Part shown: positions 5,857-6,521 of the stretch, piece by piece
How the letters are laid out: each line of letters opens with the position of its first letter
Numbering within the stretch: the stretch's first letter is position 1
Assembly (NCBI GenBank): GCA_001508835.1
Contig: LGFB01000078.1
Coordinates: forward strand, 1 to 6,521
Origin: a bacterium 42_11
GTDB lineage: Bacteria; Synergistota; GBS-1
Reading direction: 5' to 3'
DNA length: 6,521 nt
Program-made: the position numbers and the translations under genes
Notes under the pieces: model-generated
Database searches by the model: none
What the model was told of the DNA's origin: nothing
Seen by the model: only the letters and a program-made list of their open reading frames with translations

Positions 5857-6396
5857 ATGGGTCTATTTATTTGGAAATTCCTTGAGAGGGCGGAGCAAAC
5901 TGTTTTGGTGGTGGTTTCCTTAACCGTCACCTTCCTTGTTATGGCGGAGGTTATATTAAGATATGTTTTTGCTCGTCCTTTAATGGGAATTGAGGAGCTT
6001 GCAACCCTCGTTGGATGTTGGCTTTACTTCATGGGTGCTGCGCACGCTTCTCGGGAGAGAAGCCACATAATGGCTGATGTTTTGAATGCCATCGTTAAAA
6101 GTCCAAGAGGCTTTTTGAAGATCAAGCTCGGTATAACCATTTTCACTTTCATTATGACCATAGTTTTCCTTGATTGGGCATGGGGGTATGTAACTTGGGC
6201 TTTGAAGATTCCGGAATATACGCCCTCTTTGAGAATTCCGCTGATTTACGCTCAAGTTGCAATGTTAATATCTGCGTTTTTAATGGCCTTTTATACTTTC
6301 GTTGAGATGGTGGACTACACTCTTCAGCTTTTAGGCAAAAAGGAGATAACGGTTAAAAGAGAAAAGGATGTTTCTTTAGAGACCGAACAAAGCTAA
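5857..6396 (+). CDS. TRAP transporter small permease subunit, DctQ family
   Basis: Small integral-membrane subunit of a tripartite ATP-independent periplasmic transporter, which imports organic acids or related solutes using an ion gradient. It partners the large DctM-type permease encoded next. The 179 residues show four hydrophobic helices (about 13-33, 43-63, 88-108, 127-150), the family's usual topology. The conserved stretch RYVFARPLMGIEELA (35-49) continues into a second helix with WLYFMGAAHASRERSHI (55-71), the typical DctQ signature including the histidine after helix 2. The C-terminal tail (about 160-179) is charged and presumably cytoplasmic. It has its own promoter and a strong ribosome binding site, and is 16 nt from the next gene. 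No DctP solute-binding protein gene lies ahead of it here, so the substrate is unknown. Family assignment is confident. Confidence 0.93.
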   Translation: MGLFIWKFLERAEQTVLVVVSLTVTFLVMAEVILRYVFARPLMGIEELATLVGCWLYFMGAAHASRERSHIMADVLNAIVKSPRGFLKIKLGITIFTFIMTIVFLDWAWGYVTWALKIPEYTPSLRIPLIYAQVAMLISAFLMAFYTFVEMVDYTLQLLGKKEITVKREKDVSLETEQS

Positions 6397-6399
6397 AGG

Positions 6400-6405
6400 G
6401 GAGGT
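6400..6405 (+). promoter_or_regulatory. Ribosome binding site for the DctM-type subunit
   Basis: GGAGGT ends 7 nt before ATG 6413, the same sequence and spacing as used by the preceding gene. This supports the start of the truncated gene. Confidence 0.7.
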
Positions 6406-6412
6406 TGGTCTT

Positions 6413-6521
6413 ATGCATATTATTATTGACATCCTTATTCTTATAACGAGCTTGTCTATTGGGGTTCCGGTCCCCTTTGCTTTTATGGCGGCGGCATTAT
6501 ATATGGCGATGGTATCTTTTC
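6413..6521 (+). CDS. TRAP transporter large permease subunit, DctM family, 5' part only
   Basis: Large channel-forming membrane subunit of the TRAP transporter; family members are usually over 400 residues. Only the first 36 codons are in the window. The translation begins MHIIIDILILITSL and continues with a hydrophobic helix ending in SIGVPVPFAFMAAALY. The GVPV-FA pattern after a first helix is typical of DctM N-termini. Its position 16 nt after a DctQ-type gene, with a good GGAGGT, is the standard dctQ-dctM order. The short length limits certainty, but context makes the call strong. Confidence 0.85.
   Translation, partial: MHIIIDILILITSLSIGVPVPFAFMAAALYMAMVSF

Noticed and set aside
5980..6255. 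Reverse-strand open frame within the DctQ-type gene
   Set aside because: Antisense to a clear membrane protein, with no recognisable motif or ribosome binding site.

Overview
The window is a densely packed, single-strand stretch of bacterial chromosome. All seven genes read left to right, and the only sizeable non-coding gap is 105 bp (5752-5856). It is cut at both ends: the first gene lacks its start and the last gene lacks most of its body. The DNA is moderately AT-leaning, Arg codons are mostly AGA/AGG, and the coding strand is purine-rich. Together with a TRAP transporter, this suggests an anaerobic, possibly thermophilic bacterium. Synergistota is a reasonable guess, but it is inference from style and gene content only.

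Positions 1-5751 look like one operon. The genes are coaBC (3' part, coenzyme A synthesis), priA (replication restart), der (two-domain ribosome-assembly GTPase), a PhoB-like response regulator and its PhoR-like histidine kinase. Junctions are a 29-nt overlap, 6 nt, 4 nt and an 11-nt overlap. No convincing promoter or terminator separates them, so they are probably co-transcribed from a promoter left of the window. The coaBC-priA pair is a common bacterial arrangement; attaching der and a two-component system to it is less usual.

The most striking gene is priA. The encoded protein keeps the N-terminal 3'-DNA-binding domain, all eight zinc-binding cysteines and the C-terminal domain, but its helicase motifs are eroded: no Walker A P-loop, DDEG in place of DEEH, an altered motif III, and no AGRAGR arginine motif. 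It also appears to lack the winged-helix domain. It reads as an intact but helicase-dead 'pseudohelicase' that probably works as a structural loader in replication restart.

From about 5764 a second unit begins. A good sigma70-type promoter (TTGTCT, 17 bp, TGgTATAAT) and a strong Shine-Dalgarno lead into a TRAP transporter: the small DctQ-type membrane subunit, then the large DctM-type permease, which runs off the window. No periplasmic solute-binding protein (DctP) lies in front of them, so the substrate cannot be read from here. Two TATGCT repeats 11 bp apart just downstream of the promoter could be an operator.

No RNA genes, CRISPR arrays or mobile elements were seen. A perfect 11-bp hairpin followed by a T-run lies inside the histidine kinase gene and may act as an intragenic terminator.
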